A stretch of 64,000 nt of DNA. Origin: Roseococcus sp. SYP-B2431 (lineage in GTDB: Bacteria > Pseudomonadota > Alphaproteobacteria > Acetobacterales > Acetobacteraceae). Position 1 is the first letter of the stretch; each line of letters begins with the position of its first letter. Under the pieces are notes generated by a model. That model did not search any database. It was not told the DNA's origin and saw only the letters and a program-made list of their open reading frames with translations. The position numbers and the translations under genes were made by a program. Positions 55,138 to 63,448 of this stretch are shown one piece after another. The stretch lies in contig NZ_SJXD01000030.1 in assembly GCF_004336745.1 (NCBI RefSeq), positions 62,001 through 126,000 on the forward strand, in the 5' to 3' direction.

Positions 55138-56039
55138 TGCGGGCCGATCCGGCCTTCGCGGCTCCGGGGCGTTTCTGGAAGGGGAACATCCACACCCATT
55201 CCGACGCCACGGACGGAAGGCGCAGCCCCGAGGAGGTCTGCGCCGCCTATCGCGAGGGCGGGTACGACTTCCTCGCCATCACCGACCACTTCCTGGCGAA
55301 GTACGGCTTCCCGATCGTCGACACGCGCGGGTTCCGGACCGATGCCTTCACGACCATCCTCGGCGCCGAGGTGCATGCGCCGGCGACGGCACTGGGCGAG
55401 ACCTGGCACATCCTGGCGGTCGGTCTGCCGCTCGATTTCCCGCACACCGCGGAGGGCGAAACGGGGCCGGAGCTCGCGCAGCGCTGCCTGGACGCGGGCG
55501 CCTTCGTCGCCATCCCGCATCCCGGCTGGTATGCGCTGACCGCGGCGGACGCCGCCACCATCCCGGGCGCGCATGCGGTGGAGATCTACAACCACACCAG
55601 CGCCGTCCGCACCGACCGCGGCGACGGGACCTACCTGGTGGACCAGCTCCTCGCCGAGGGCCGCCGGATCAACGTGATCGCGGCGGACGACGCGCATTTC
55701 GAAAGCCCCGACTGGTTCGGCGGATGGCTCATGGCGAAGGCGCGGGCCAACGAGCCGGAGGCGCTGCTGGCGGCGCTGAAGGCCGGCCATTTCTACGCGA
55801 CGCAAGGCCCGGCCATCGAAAGCCTCGCCTGGGGCGAGGAGCGCGTGGAGATCACCTGCTCGCCCGCCTCCGCCGTCATGGTCCTGGGGCTCGGCTCCTG
55901 CGCCAAGCAGTCCGTCGCGCCCGGCCAGACCCGCGTCACCCTGGGGCTGGAGCCGAGGCTGCGGGCCGGCGGCTTCGCCCGCGTGGTGGTGATCGACTCC
56001 GCGGGCCGGAAAGCCTGGTCCAACCCCTACTGGTTCTGA
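55137..56039 (+). CDS. PHP-domain phosphoesterase/hydrolase (CehA/McbA-like)
   Basis: This is a 300-residue protein. NIHTHSDATDGRRSPEEVC (about 17-35) gives the HxH and Asp metal ligands. FLAITDH is the next ligand set, and FVAIPHPGWY and VIAADDAH complete the trinuclear site of the polymerase-and-histidinol-phosphatase fold. A C-terminal beta domain (about 210-300) follows. The ATG at 55137 overlaps the permease stop (TGATG). Coupling to the TRAP operon suggests it acts on the imported compound. 13 bases overlap the convergent BASS-like gene. Confidence 0.87.
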   Translation: MRADPAFAAPGRFWKGNIHTHSDATDGRRSPEEVCAAYREGGYDFLAITDHFLAKYGFPIVDTRGFRTDAFTTILGAEVHAPATALGETWHILAVGLPLDFPHTAEGETGPELAQRCLDAGAFVAIPHPGWYALTAADAATIPGAHAVEIYNHTSAVRTDRGDGTYLVDQLLAEGRRINVIAADDAHFESPDWFGGWLMAKARANEPEALLAALKAGHFYATQGPAIESLAWGEERVEITCSPASAVMVLGLGSCAKQSVAPGQTRVTLGLEPRLRAGGFARVVVIDSAGRKAWSNPYWF

Positions 56040-56974
56040 GCCGCGTCGAGGCCGAGCCGCCGGAGCACGGGCGGCAGCAGCAGCGGCGAGAGGTAGATCG
56101 GGAACTGGCAGAGGGCGAAATAGGTCCAGGCCGTCGCGGGCAGCTGGCCCGCGGTGGCCGCGAACATCAGCCCCATGTTGCGCTGCGAGGCCATGACGGC
56201 CAGCGACAGGGACGGAACGCGCCCCGCGCCGCGGAAGACGAAGGCCGTTCCGGCCAGCAGACCCGCGAAGACGGCGAAGCCCAGCGCCAGCAGCCCGGCG
56301 CAGGTCCAGGGGTCCGCCCAGGCGATCGAGGCCACGTCGCCCAGCACGGCCGAGACGAAGACCAGCAGGAGGAGGGTGTTGATGCCGTTGATCGCATCCC
56401 CCTGCCGTGAAAGGGCCGCGGCGCCGAGCAGCCGGCGCAGGGCCGCCGCGACCAGGAACGAGCCGGCCAGCATGAAGGCGAGCTTCGCCCCCAGCGCGAC
56501 GGGCGGGATGGCCAGCGCATCGCCGAGGAAGAGTTGGGCGAAGCCCGCCGCCACCAGGGGCACCATGACCGTCCCCGTCACCAGCGTGACGAGCACGAGC
56601 GTCGCGTCGAGGCCCATCAATGCCGCGAGCGACGGCGCGGCCATCATCGGCGAGGCCAGCCCCTGGAGCATCAGGCCGAGGAACAGGCCCGGCGCCGCCT
56701 GCCGGACCCCGGCGACGCTCGCCGCGCCGAGAAACAGCAGCGGCACGGCCAGCGCGGTCCAGGCCGTCGCCGCCAGGATCAGCCCCGGCCGGCGCAGGTG
56801 CCCGCGCAACCGCGCCGTGTCCACGCGCAGGAAGGCGAGGACCAGGAGCAGGAAGACCGCCTCGGCAAGGTAGGGCCGCAGCACCCGACCGAGCGGCGGG
56901 ACGGCGACGCCGATCAGCACGATCACGCCCATGGCCCGCGGGCCCTGCCGGCCAAGCCAGGCCAGGGCGCGCAT
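56027..56974 (-). CDS. BASS-like (bile acid:sodium symporter fold) membrane protein
   Basis: This is a 315-residue protein with about nine or ten hydrophobic helices. GLMLQGLASPMMAAPSLAALMGLDATLVLVTLVTGTVMVPLVAAGFA resembles the crossover region of the BASS/AEC fold, and VMASQRNMGLMFAA matches its second inverted repeat. Transported substrate unknown, probably an organic anion. It starts six bases after the peptide-type binding protein gene, so they form an operon. Confidence 0.75.
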   Translation of the reverse strand: MRALAWLGRQGPRAMGVIVLIGVAVPPLGRVLRPYLAEAVFLLLVLAFLRVDTARLRGHLRRPGLILAATAWTALAVPLLFLGAASVAGVRQAAPGLFLGLMLQGLASPMMAAPSLAALMGLDATLVLVTLVTGTVMVPLVAAGFAQLFLGDALAIPPVALGAKLAFMLAGSFLVAAALRRLLGAAALSRQGDAINGINTLLLLVFVSAVLGDVASIAWADPWTCAGLLALGFAVFAGLLAGTAFVFRGAGRVPSLSLAVMASQRNMGLMFAATAGQLPATAWTYFALCQFPIYLSPLLLPPVLRRLGLDAAQNQ

Positions 56975-56980
56975 GGCCGG

Positions 56981-58570
56981 CTACTCCACGCGGATCTCGC
57001 GCACCTGGAACTGGTTGTCCGCGCGGTGGCGCATCGCCACGCCCTGCCGGTGCGCCCAGGGGATCATCATGTGGTAGAGCGGCAGGTGCCCGACATCCGC
57101 ATTGTGGATCCTGTGCGCCTCGACGATCAGCGCGCGCCGGGCGGCCGGATCGGCCTCGCCGTCGATGCGCGGGATCAGCGCGTCGAACCCGGCATTGGAC
57201 CAGCCGCCGAAGTTCCAGGTGCTGGGCCCCCCGATCTCGCGCGAGGCCATGACGGCGCGCAGCGTGTAGCTTGCATCGAAGGTCGGCACGCCCCAGGTCT
57301 GGACGTAGAACATCGTCTCCCGCCGGCGGGAGCGCTGCGTGTAGATGGCGCTCGAATTCAGGTTGAGCGCGACCCGGATCCCGACATTGGCCAGCATGGC
57401 CGAGATGGCCTGGCAGGTCTCGTCATAGGTGCCGACCGGGCAGTCCATCGGGACCGAGAAGCCCTGCGGATAGCCGGCCTCGGCCAGCAAGGCGCGCGCG
57501 CGGGCGCGGTCGAAGGGCAGGCGCGCGTCGGTCGACTGGTCCCAGCCGTTCACGAACTGCGTCCACATGCTGCCCGTGGGCACGGCCTGCCCGCGCAGCG
57601 TCGTCCGGCGCAGGGTCTGGACGTCGATGGCATGGGCCACCGCCTGCCGCACGCGCAGGTCGCGAAAGGGATTGCGGTCGGTCACGTCGCTGCCGGCCAG
57701 GGCGTCGATGTCCTGGCGGAAGCCCACGAAGACGGTGCGGTTCTCCTGGCCCTCCAGGATGCGCAGGCGGGGATTGGCGCGGATGCGCGCCACGTCCTGC
57801 ACGGGCAGTACATGGACGAAGTCCACCTCGCCCGAGAGCAGCGCGGCCACGCGGGTCGCGTCGCTGGTCAGGGTGATGTGGTGGTACTCGGTCACGTTGC
57901 CCTGCGGCGCCGCGCCGGCCGCCGTGCCCCACCAGTTCGGGTTGCGCACCATGACGGTGCGCTGATCGATCTCGCGCGAGCGGATGATGAAGGGGCCGGT
58001 GCCATTGGCCGCGCGCGAGGCCGGAAGCTCCTCGCGCTGGGCGAAGTTCTGCGGCACCGCGCTGCGGTTCGCCTCGCTCCAGCCGCGATCCATGATGAGG
58101 ATCCGCGTCATCTTGTCGGGGATCACGGGATCGGGGACGCGGGTGACGATATCGACCGTCAGCCCGTCCACCGCGACGGCGCTCGCCACCGTGTCCACGT
58201 AGATGCCGTAGTTGCTGGTCTGAGCCAGGGCCCGCTGGATGCTGAAGACGACGTCATCCGCCTCGAAGCTCTCGCCGCCGGCGAAACGGACGCCCTGGCG
58301 GAGGCGGAAGCGCCAGCGCGTGGGCTCGACCTGCTCCCAGGAGGTGGCGAGGCCCGGCTGGACCTTGAGGTCGTCGCCCCGGATGGTCAGCGGCTCGTAG
58401 ACCTGGCTTACGACCAGATAGGTGAAGACGGCGTTGTTCGCATGCGGGTCGAGCGTCGCCGCGTCCACGCTGGTGGCGGCGCGGAAAATCCGCTGCGGCG
58501 ACTGGGCCAGGGCCGCGCCGGACAGCCCCGACGCGACCGCCACTGCCGCCAGAACATTACGACACCACAT
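56981..58570 (-). CDS. ABC transporter substrate-binding protein, peptide/nickel (SBP_bac_5) family
   Basis: This is a 529-residue periplasmic protein with a Sec signal (VLAAVAVASGLSGAALAQ). LDPHANNAVFTYLVVSQVYEPL, WRFRLRQGVRFAGGESFEADDVVFSIQRAL and NPFRDLRVRQAVAHAIDVQTL are the DppA/OppA-family signatures. Ligands in this family range from oligopeptides to opines, nickel and glutathione. No dpp-type permease or ATPase genes adjoin; the partner gene encodes a BASS-like protein instead. ATG 58570 follows GGAGGT. Confidence 0.93.
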   Translation of the reverse strand: MWCRNVLAAVAVASGLSGAALAQSPQRIFRAATSVDAATLDPHANNAVFTYLVVSQVYEPLTIRGDDLKVQPGLATSWEQVEPTRWRFRLRQGVRFAGGESFEADDVVFSIQRALAQTSNYGIYVDTVASAVAVDGLTVDIVTRVPDPVIPDKMTRILIMDRGWSEANRSAVPQNFAQREELPASRAANGTGPFIIRSREIDQRTVMVRNPNWWGTAAGAAPQGNVTEYHHITLTSDATRVAALLSGEVDFVHVLPVQDVARIRANPRLRILEGQENRTVFVGFRQDIDALAGSDVTDRNPFRDLRVRQAVAHAIDVQTLRRTTLRGQAVPTGSMWTQFVNGWDQSTDARLPFDRARARALLAEAGYPQGFSVPMDCPVGTYDETCQAISAMLANVGIRVALNLNSSAIYTQRSRRRETMFYVQTWGVPTFDASYTLRAVMASREIGGPSTWNFGGWSNAGFDALIPRIDGEADPAARRALIVEAHRIHNADVGHLPLYHMMIPWAHRQGVAMRHRADNQFQVREIRVE

Positions 58571-58703
58571 CCGGACCTCCGCTGGAAAACGCCGCGAGAG
58601 TGTCCTGCGAGAGAGGATGTCGCAATCCGCCCGATCTTCCACTATATTGCATCCAAGACAGAATTGCCCCCTGGGGCGTCATTTTCTGGGAGATGCCGAT
58701 ATC

Positions 58704-59663
58704 ATGCGCCGCAGTGCCCGCTTCCTGACCCTCCTGGCCGCCGCCGGCCTCGCGCTCGCACCCGTCCTGGCCGATGCGCGTCCCGGTGGCGGGTCGTCCT
58801 CCGGCAGCCGCGGCAGCCGGACCTATTCCGCCCCGCCCTCCACCACGACGGCGCCGAGCGCGCCGCGCCAGTTCGACCGCACGATGCAGCAGCCCACGGC
58901 GCCGCGTCCGGGCGCGCCGGGCGTCGGCGCGGCCAATCCCGCGCGCCAGGGCGGCTTCTTCGCGCGCAATCCCTTCATGGGCGGCCTGATGGCCGGCCTG
59001 CTGGGCGCGGGCATCTTCGGCCTGCTGGCCGGCGGCGGCTTCTTCAGCGGCCTGGGCAGCATGGCGGGCCTCCTCGGCTTCCTCCTGCAGGTCGCGATCA
59101 TCGCCGGCCTCGTGGCGCTGGTGGTCGGCTTCCTGCGCCGCCGCCAGCAGCAGGCCGCGCCGGCCGGCGTACCGAACGCAATGATGCGCGAGGGCGCCCC
59201 GCCGCAGCCCGCCATGATGGGCGGCGGCAGCGCGGGCCGCGGCCGCCCGGTGGACGAGCTCGGCATCGGCCCGGCCGACTTCCAAGCCTTCGAGCGCACG
59301 CTGGTCGAGGTCAACAACGCCTGGTCGCGCGGCGACACGAATGCCCTCTCGCGCCTCGCGACGCCGGAGATGGTCCAGTACTTCCGCGACGACTTCGAGG
59401 CGCTCGAGCAGCGCGGCTGGAAGAACGAGACGCGCGACGTGAAGCTGGAGCAGGGCGACCTGTCGGAGTCCTGGAGCGAGGGGCCGCGCGACTATGCCAC
59501 CGTGGCGATGCGCTTCAGCCTCGTGGACGTGACGCGCGACAAGCAGACCGGCGCGGTGACCGAGGGCGACCCGAACGTGCGGACGATGGCGACCGAGCTT
59601 TGGACCTTCGTGCGCGTGCAGGGCGGCCCCTGGACCCTGAGCGCCATCCAGCAGGCCTCGTAA
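58704..59663 (+). CDS. Tim44-like domain protein, membrane-anchored
   Basis: This is a 319-residue protein. It has a Sec signal or anchor (about 6-24), a Ser/Pro/Gly-rich region (25-90), then a hydrophobic hairpin with Gly-rich turns (FMGGLMAGLLGAGIFGLLAGGGFFSGLGSMAG, about 90-122, and a helix to 145). A C-terminal Tim44-like domain (about 190-319) starts DFQAFERTLVEVNNAWSRGD and includes LSRLATPEMVQYFRDDFEAL and LWTFVR. Bacterial Tim44 proteins are of unclear role in the membrane or periplasm. Divergent from the SBP gene. Confidence 0.88.
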   Translation: MRRSARFLTLLAAAGLALAPVLADARPGGGSSSGSRGSRTYSAPPSTTTAPSAPRQFDRTMQQPTAPRPGAPGVGAANPARQGGFFARNPFMGGLMAGLLGAGIFGLLAGGGFFSGLGSMAGLLGFLLQVAIIAGLVALVVGFLRRRQQQAAPAGVPNAMMREGAPPQPAMMGGGSAGRGRPVDELGIGPADFQAFERTLVEVNNAWSRGDTNALSRLATPEMVQYFRDDFEALEQRGWKNETRDVKLEQGDLSESWSEGPRDYATVAMRFSLVDVTRDKQTGAVTEGDPNVRTMATELWTFVRVQGGPWTLSAIQQAS

Positions 59664-59875
59664 GTAGCGGGCTGCTGAAAAACCCCTGCGGGTCGGCTTC
59701 GGAGGTCCTTTCCGCGCCTGGGGCGTTGCCGGACTTGCCGGTGCAACCGGCATCGGCGGCGCCCGTCGCCTTCCAGGCGTAAGAATCCTCCGCAGCCGGA
59801 GTTCTTCGCAGCCTCAGGGCCAAAAGCCCTGGCGGGGAGTTTGAGGGGCGGCGCCCCTCAAGCTACGCTCCGGGA
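59664..59875. repeat. Structured intergenic element with four consecutive hairpins
   Basis: The region holds TGCCGGT-GCA-ACCGGCA, then AAGAA-TC-CTCCG-CAGC-CGGAG-TTCTT, CAGGGC-CAAAA-GCCCTG and TTGAGGGGC-GGC-GCCCCTCAA in a row. Its left end (GGGCTGCTGAAAAACCCC) looks like the terminal sequence of transposon-derived elements. No protein is credible. It is probably a dispersed, possibly non-autonomous mobile repeat, or a cluster of terminators. Confidence 0.55.
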
Positions 59876-60814
59876 ATGTTCACCCTCCCCGACCTCGAAG
59901 CGGCCGAGCAGCTCGTCCGCCGGCACTTCCTCACCACGCCCCAGTTCGCCTGGCCGCTGCTCTCCGCGCGAGCCGGCTGCGAGGTCTGGGTCAAGCACGA
60001 GAACCACACGCCCACGGGCGCGTTCAAGGTCCGCGGCGGGCTGACCTTCTTCGACACGCTGAAGTCCCGGGGCGTCATCAGCGCCACGCGCGGCAATCAC
60101 GGCCAGTCGCTGGCCTATGCCGGATCGCGGGCCGGCATTCCCGTCACCATCGTCGTGCCCGAGGGCAACAGCCTCGAGAAGAACGCCGCGATGCGCGCGC
60201 TGGGCGCGGAGCTGATCGAGCGCGGCCGCGACTTCGACGTGGCGCGGCAATTCGCCATGCAGCTGGCGGCCGAGCGCGGGCTGGACTTCGCGCCCTCCTT
60301 CGCGCCCGCGCTGGTGAAGGGCGTCGCCACCTATGCGCTGGAGCTGTTCCGCGCGGCGCCGCCGCTGGACGCGCTCTACGTGCCGATCGGGCTCGGCTCG
60401 GGCATCTGCGGCTGCATCATGGCGCGCGACCTGCTGGGGCTTTCGACCCAGATCGTCGGCGTGCAGAGCACCGGCGCCGACGCCTATGCGCGGAGCTTCG
60501 CGGCCGGTCGGGTGGTCGAGACGGACTCCGCCGATACGCTGGCCGACGGCATGGCCACCCGCGTGCCGGACCCTAAGGCGCTGGAGATGATCCTCCAGGG
60601 CGCCGCGCGCATCGTGACCGTCACGGACGACGAGGTGCGCGAGGCCGTGCGCGCCTATTGGACGGACACGCACAACCTCGCGGAAGGCGCCGGCGCGGCC
60701 GGCTTCGCGGCGCTGATGCAGGAGCGCGGCAAGATGCGCGGCAGGCGCGTGGCCGTGATCCTCTCCGGCGGCAACATCGACCTGCCGCTCTTCCGCGACT
60801 GGGTGATGGCGTGA
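59876..60814 (+). CDS. Fold-type II PLP-dependent threonine dehydratase-like enzyme
   Basis: This is a 312-residue enzyme with VKHENHTPTGAFKVRGG, where K51 binds PLP, and ATRGNHGQSLAYA, the Asn that holds the cofactor. IGLGSGICGCIMARDL is the phosphate-binding Gly loop. It lacks the ACT domain of biosynthetic IlvA, so it is a catabolic dehydratase (threonine, serine or an analogue such as hydroxyectoine-type EutB). Its stop overlaps the next start (GTGA), so it acts in a pathway with the deaminase-like enzyme. Confidence 0.9.
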   Translation: MFTLPDLEAAEQLVRRHFLTTPQFAWPLLSARAGCEVWVKHENHTPTGAFKVRGGLTFFDTLKSRGVISATRGNHGQSLAYAGSRAGIPVTIVVPEGNSLEKNAAMRALGAELIERGRDFDVARQFAMQLAAERGLDFAPSFAPALVKGVATYALELFRAAPPLDALYVPIGLGSGICGCIMARDLLGLSTQIVGVQSTGADAYARSFAAGRVVETDSADTLADGMATRVPDPKALEMILQGAARIVTVTDDEVREAVRAYWTDTHNLAEGAGAAGFAALMQERGKMRGRRVAVILSGGNIDLPLFRDWVMA

Positions 60815-61971
60815 TCCTCGAGCACGTCCGGCCGCTAGGCGGCGCGCCGGTGGATGTGCATGTCGCCGGGGGCCGCATCGCGAAGCTGACGCCGAGCACG
60901 CGCGAGGGCGCGGCGGCGATCCTCCTGCCCGGCCTCGTCGAGGGCCACTGCCATCTCGACAAGACGCTCTGGGGCCGCCCCTGGTGGCGCAACGAGGTCG
61001 GCCCGCTGCTGCGCCACCGCATCGAGAACGAGAAGGCGGTCCGCAAGGCGCTCGGCATGGACGCTGCGCGCGAGGGACGCGCGCTGTGCCTCGCGCATCT
61101 CGCCGCGGGCACGACGCGGCTGCGCAGCCATGTGGACGTCGACGAGGAAAGCCGCCTCGGCCATGTGGAGAAGCTGCTGGAGCTGCGCGAATCCCTGCGG
61201 GGCGTGATGGACATCCAGCTCGTCGCCTTCCCGCAATCCGGCCTGCTGCGCACGCCGGGCGCCGAGGAATGGATGGAAGAGGCGCTGCGGCTGGGCTGCG
61301 ACGTGGTGGGCGGCCTCGATCCCTCGGTGATCGACCGCGATCCGGTGAAGCACCTCGACATCGTGTTCAAGCTGGCCGAGCGGCACGGCAAGCCCGTCGA
61401 CATCCACCTGCACGAGCCGCACGAGCTGGGCGCCTTCAGCATGGAGCTGATCGCCGAGCGCACGCGGGCCATCGGCGCGCAGGGGCGCGTCACCATCAGC
61501 CATGGCTTCGCGCTGGGCGACGTGCCGGCGCCGCGCGCGGACGCGCTGCTCGCGATGCTGGCCGAGGCGGGCGTGGCGGTCTGCACCTCCGCGCCGCCGT
61601 CGCGCGCGACGCCGCCGCTGCGCCGGGCGCGGGAGCTCGGCGTCACGCTCTTCGCCGGCAACGACAATATCCGCGACACCTGGAACCCCTACAACGCGCC
61701 GGACATGCTCGCCCGCGCCGCGATGGTCGGGCTGAAATACGAGCTGCGGCGCGACGAGGAGGTGGAATGGGCGCTGGCCGCCGTCACCATCGAGGCGGCC
61801 AAAGGCTGCGGCTTCGCCGGCTACGGGCTGGAGGCCGGCGCCCAGGCCGATCTGGTCGTGGTGGAGGCGGAGAGCCTCGCCGAGGCCGTGGTCACGCGGA
61901 AGCCGCCGAAGCTGGTCGTGTCGAACGGGCGCGAGGTGGCCAGGGACGGCGTGGCGCGGGTCATCGCCTGA
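60811..61971 (+). CDS. Cytosine deaminase-like amidohydrolase
   Basis: This is a 386-residue metal hydrolase of the CodA group. GLVEGHCHLDKTLWG (about 44-58) has the HxHxDK motif, DIHLHEPHELGAFS the further ligands, ISHGFALG the next His, and FAGNDNIRDTWNPYN the catalytic Asp. Substrates of the group are cytosine, isoguanine and other N-cyclic amides. It has a GTG start overlapping the dehydratase stop. A Bug gene follows; the three may form a catabolic unit for an N-containing small molecule. Confidence 0.92.
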   Translation: MILEHVRPLGGAPVDVHVAGGRIAKLTPSTREGAAAILLPGLVEGHCHLDKTLWGRPWWRNEVGPLLRHRIENEKAVRKALGMDAAREGRALCLAHLAAGTTRLRSHVDVDEESRLGHVEKLLELRESLRGVMDIQLVAFPQSGLLRTPGAEEWMEEALRLGCDVVGGLDPSVIDRDPVKHLDIVFKLAERHGKPVDIHLHEPHELGAFSMELIAERTRAIGAQGRVTISHGFALGDVPAPRADALLAMLAEAGVAVCTSAPPSRATPPLRRARELGVTLFAGNDNIRDTWNPYNAPDMLARAAMVGLKYELRRDEEVEWALAAVTIEAAKGCGFAGYGLEAGAQADLVVVEAESLAEAVVTRKPPKLVVSNGREVARDGVARVIA

Positions 61972-62046
61972 CGATTTGGCAGTCGCGCTCAAACAAGGCG
62001 CAGGAGCGCCCCGATCGAGCGCGATGGGGCGAAAACCGGCCCCGCC

Positions 62047-62075
62047 GCAATATTGCTTCGAATATAAGCTTGGTG
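62047..62075. promoter_or_regulatory. AT-rich palindromic site upstream of the Bug gene
   Basis: GCAATATTGC (62047-62056) is a perfect 10-base palindrome, followed by GCTT-CGAATAT-AAGC-like symmetry and TATAAG. It stands out as AT-rich in GC-rich DNA and is 36-64 bases before the ATG. It could be an operator with the -10 of the Bug gene; no regulator gene is adjacent. Confidence 0.35.
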
Positions 62076-62110
62076 GCAAAGGAAGAGGCCGCAACCTCGA
62101 GGCCTCCGCG

Positions 62111-63076
62111 ATGCTGTCCCGCAAGCAGTTCCTTCTCTCCGTGCCGGCGCTGGCGCTGGCCTCGCAAGCCCGGGCGCAATCGCCCTTCAGCCGACCCGTC
62201 CGCTTCGTGCTCAGCACCTCGCCGGGCGGCGGCGCGGACGTGACCATGCGGCTCCTCTCGCCGCACCTCACCGAACGGCTGGGCCAGTCCGTCGTCATCG
62301 AGAGCAAGCCCGGCGCCTCCGGCCTCATCGCCGGCGGGACCGTCGCGCGCGAGGCGGCGGACGGCTACACCTTCCTCGTCGACATCGCGTCGCATTCGGT
62401 GAACCCGGCCCTCGGCCGCGCCATGCCCTACAAGGTGCTGCAGGATCTGGTTCCCGTCACGCAGATCATCCGCGGCGCCAATGCGCTGGCGCTGCACCCT
62501 TCCGTGCCGGCGGGCTCGCTGGCCGAGTTCATCGCCTATGCGAAGCAGCGCCCGGGCCAGCTCTCCTACGCCTCCTCGGGCAACGGCTCGGCGCAGCACC
62601 TGGCGATGGAGATCTTCAAGGAGCGCGCCGGGCTCGACATGACGCATGTCCCCTATCGCGGCGGCGGGCCGGCCCTGGTGGACCTAATGGCCGGCCATGT
62701 GCAGTGCTACTTCGCCTTCATTCCCTCGGCGATCCAGCATATCCGCGAAGGGCGCATCAAGGCGGTCGCCACCACGGGCGAGACGCGCGCGCCCGCCTTC
62801 CCGGAACTGCCGACCATCGCCGAAGCCGGCTTCACGGGCTTCTCCAGCTATGACTGGAACGGCGTCTTCGCCCCGGCGCGCACGCCCGAGCCGATGATGC
62901 GCGCGCTCCAGGCCGCGGTCGCGGCGTCGATACAGGTGCCGGAGGTGCGCGCCCGCATCCTGGACCTGGGCAGCGAGCCGGTGGGCAGCACGGCGGAGGA
63001 GTTCCGGGCCTTCGTGCAGCGCGAGATCGACACCTGGTCGGCCGTGGTCCAACGTCTCGGCATCACGGCCGACTGA
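62111..63076 (+). CDS. Bug-family (TctC) substrate-binding protein
   Basis: This 321-residue periplasmic receptor has a signal peptide (RKQFLLSVPALALASQARAQ). Ligand loops: LSTSPGGGADVTMRLL and THVPYRGGGPALVDLMAG. It is the fifth Bug gene of the window and again follows an amidohydrolase-superfamily gene. An AT-rich palindrome precedes it. No TctAB permease genes are near. Confidence 0.93.
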   Translation: MLSRKQFLLSVPALALASQARAQSPFSRPVRFVLSTSPGGGADVTMRLLSPHLTERLGQSVVIESKPGASGLIAGGTVAREAADGYTFLVDIASHSVNPALGRAMPYKVLQDLVPVTQIIRGANALALHPSVPAGSLAEFIAYAKQRPGQLSYASSGNGSAQHLAMEIFKERAGLDMTHVPYRGGGPALVDLMAGHVQCYFAFIPSAIQHIREGRIKAVATTGETRAPAFPELPTIAEAGFTGFSSYDWNGVFAPARTPEPMMRALQAAVAASIQVPEVRARILDLGSEPVGSTAEEFRAFVQREIDTWSAVVQRLGITAD

Positions 63077-63094
63077 GATCCAAGGGCAGCGACG

Positions 63095-63441
63095 ATGAGC
63101 GACGGCTACACCATCTTCCACAACCCGAAATGCGGCACCTCGCGCAACGTGCTGGCGATGATCCGCGAGGCGGGCCATGAGCCGAAGGTGGTGGATTACC
63201 TCAAGACCGGATGGACTCAGCCGCAGCTCCATCGCTGCTGAAGGCCATGGGCAAGACGCCGCGCGACATCCTCCGCACCAAGGAGAAGCTGGCCGTGGAG
63301 CTCGGCCTGCTCGATGCGGTGGAGGGGCAGATTCTGGACGCCATGGTGCGCCACCCGATCCTGGTCGAGCGGCCCATCGTCGTCGCGCCGAAAGGCACGG
63401 TCCTGGCGCGGCCGAAGGAAGCGGTCGCGCCGCTCCTGTAG
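63095..63441 (+). pseudogene. arsC: ArsC-family arsenate reductase with a single-base frameshift
   Basis: The first frame reads SDGYTIFHNPKCGTSRNVLAMI with catalytic C13 and continues to VVDYLKTGWTQPQLHRC, then stops. The second frame, shifted by one base, continues the family sequence: LLKAMGKTPRDILRTKEKL to HPILVERPIVVAPKGTVLARP. One missing base near 63231-63238 (in CATCGCTGCTG) explains it; restored, the protein is about 115 residues, a normal ArsC length. ArsC reduces arsenate with glutaredoxin, or is a Spx/YffB-like protein. It may be a true pseudogene or a sequencing error. Confidence 0.8.
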
Positions 63442-63448
63442 CGGCTCG

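Noticed and set aside
59515-59823. Reverse-strand 102-residue open frame over the structured element
   Set aside because: It covers hairpin repeats and the 3' end of the Tim44 gene; such frames come from dispersed repeats, not from a protein family I know.
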